A stretch of DNA of 64,000 nucleotides from positions 1-64,000 of the forward strand of contig NZ_JAIVFX010000011.1 in the NCBI RefSeq assembly GCF_020829625.1, read 5' to 3'. The notes under the pieces were generated by a model that worked only from the letters and a program-made list of their open reading frames with translations, had not been told where the DNA came from and did no database searches. This DNA is from Nostoc sp. XA010. GTDB taxonomy: Bacteria > Cyanobacteriota > Cyanobacteriia > Cyanobacteriales > Nostocaceae. This document shows positions 63,824 to 64,000 of the stretch, one piece after another; positions within the stretch are counted from its first letter, which is position 1, and each line of letters starts with the position of its first letter. Made by a program: the position numbers and the translations under genes.

Positions 63824-64000
63824 ATGGATGCTGATGAACTTCTCAAACGCTATTGTGTAGGAGAGAGAAATTTCCCTCAAGTAAGCCTGCACTTAGTTAA
63901 CCTCAGCGAGGTGTGTTTAGCTGGAATCAATTTGAATCGAGCTAACTTGGCTAATACGACTTTATCACAGTCCAACCTGCGCCAAGCAAACCTGATCGAA
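63824..64000 (+). CDS. Pentapeptide-repeat protein (N-terminal part, cut by window end)
   Basis: From ATG 63824, with GGAGG 9 bases upstream, the frame reads MDADELLKRYCVGERNFPQV, SLHLVNLSEVCLAGINLNRA, NLANTTLSQSNLRQANLIE and continues past the window. Residues from about 19 follow the A(D/N)LxX pattern of a pentapeptide-repeat quadrilateral helix (NLSEV, NLNRA, NLANT, NLRQA). Such proteins are abundant in cyanobacteria; the role of most is unknown. The opening MDADELLKRYxxGERxF is common at the start of this class. Confidence 0.85.
   Translation, partial: MDADELLKRYCVGERNFPQVSLHLVNLSEVCLAGINLNRANLANTTLSQSNLRQANLIE

Overview
The window reads as chromosome of a filamentous, probably heterocyst-forming cyanobacterium of the Nostoc/Anabaena type. 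The reasons are frequent GCGATCGC (HIP1) octamers, heptanucleotide runs such as TAGTCAT/TGGTCAT, dispersed GTAGCGTCTCGTAGAGA-type repeats, and cyanobacteria-specific genes: CP12, orange carotenoid protein, PxcA, DUF3177, DUF4327, DUF751 and a HetZ-like regulator. The species cannot be named from this alone.

Layout. 0-1.2 kb: a truncated IS200-type transposase fused to a broken kdpA (potassium pump). 1.6-5.1 kb: a FIST-domain protein, CP12, DUF3177 and a conserved small protein. 5.5-7.6 kb: a small accessory patch with an orphan unknown gene, a chimeric DUF433 antitoxin relic and an overlapping gene pair that includes a retropepsin-like protease. 7.8-16.3 kb: housekeeping genes (cbiD, guaA, a response regulator, a CDF transporter, rbfA). 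16.5-20 kb: a convergent DNA adenine methylase/PD-(D/E)XK restriction gene pair, then a dead toxin-antitoxin locus split by a 1.44-kb element that carries an NmrA-like oxidoreductase instead of a transposase. 20-27.5 kb: HetZ-related protein, a Sua5/YciO-like protein, larC, a small zinc-ribbon-like protein, nnr, an M23 peptidase and tRNA-Arg(CCG). 28-32 kb: a 1289-residue nuclease-NACHT ATPase resembling antiphage STAND proteins. 32-41 kb: VOC protein, YlqF GTPase, VanZ-LamG protein, FHA-GAF-adenylate cyclase, Uma2 protein, and the succinic semialdehyde dehydrogenase/2-oxoglutarate decarboxylase pair that closes the cyanobacterial TCA cycle. 41-52 kb: a repeat-rich accessory region with two ATPases around a VapBC-type module, a DUF1622 protein, class I aldolase, a methyltransferase and an aminotransferase. 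52-64 kb: TPR protein, a MITE, Uma2, glycosyltransferase, PxcA, PPK2, a shortened CheB, a CheR-PAS protein, an IS200/IS605-type end, OCP and the start of a pentapeptide-repeat gene.

The main structural findings are: (1) the mobile cassette at 18153-19593, where removing it with one copy of its GTAGG target duplication rejoins a RelE-type toxin frame exactly; (2) a family of 21-bp tandem repeats at five loci between 41.4 and 59.3 kb, related in sequence but homogenised locally, one read into a methyltransferase frame and one into a HigB-like relic; (3) a 70-bp palindromic element inside the nnr coding sequence without loss of frame; and (4) signs of gene decay (nonsense codons in kdpA, in both genes of the toxin-antitoxin locus and in a small membrane-protein gene; a CheB lacking its middle). 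No CRISPR array or rRNA gene was seen.
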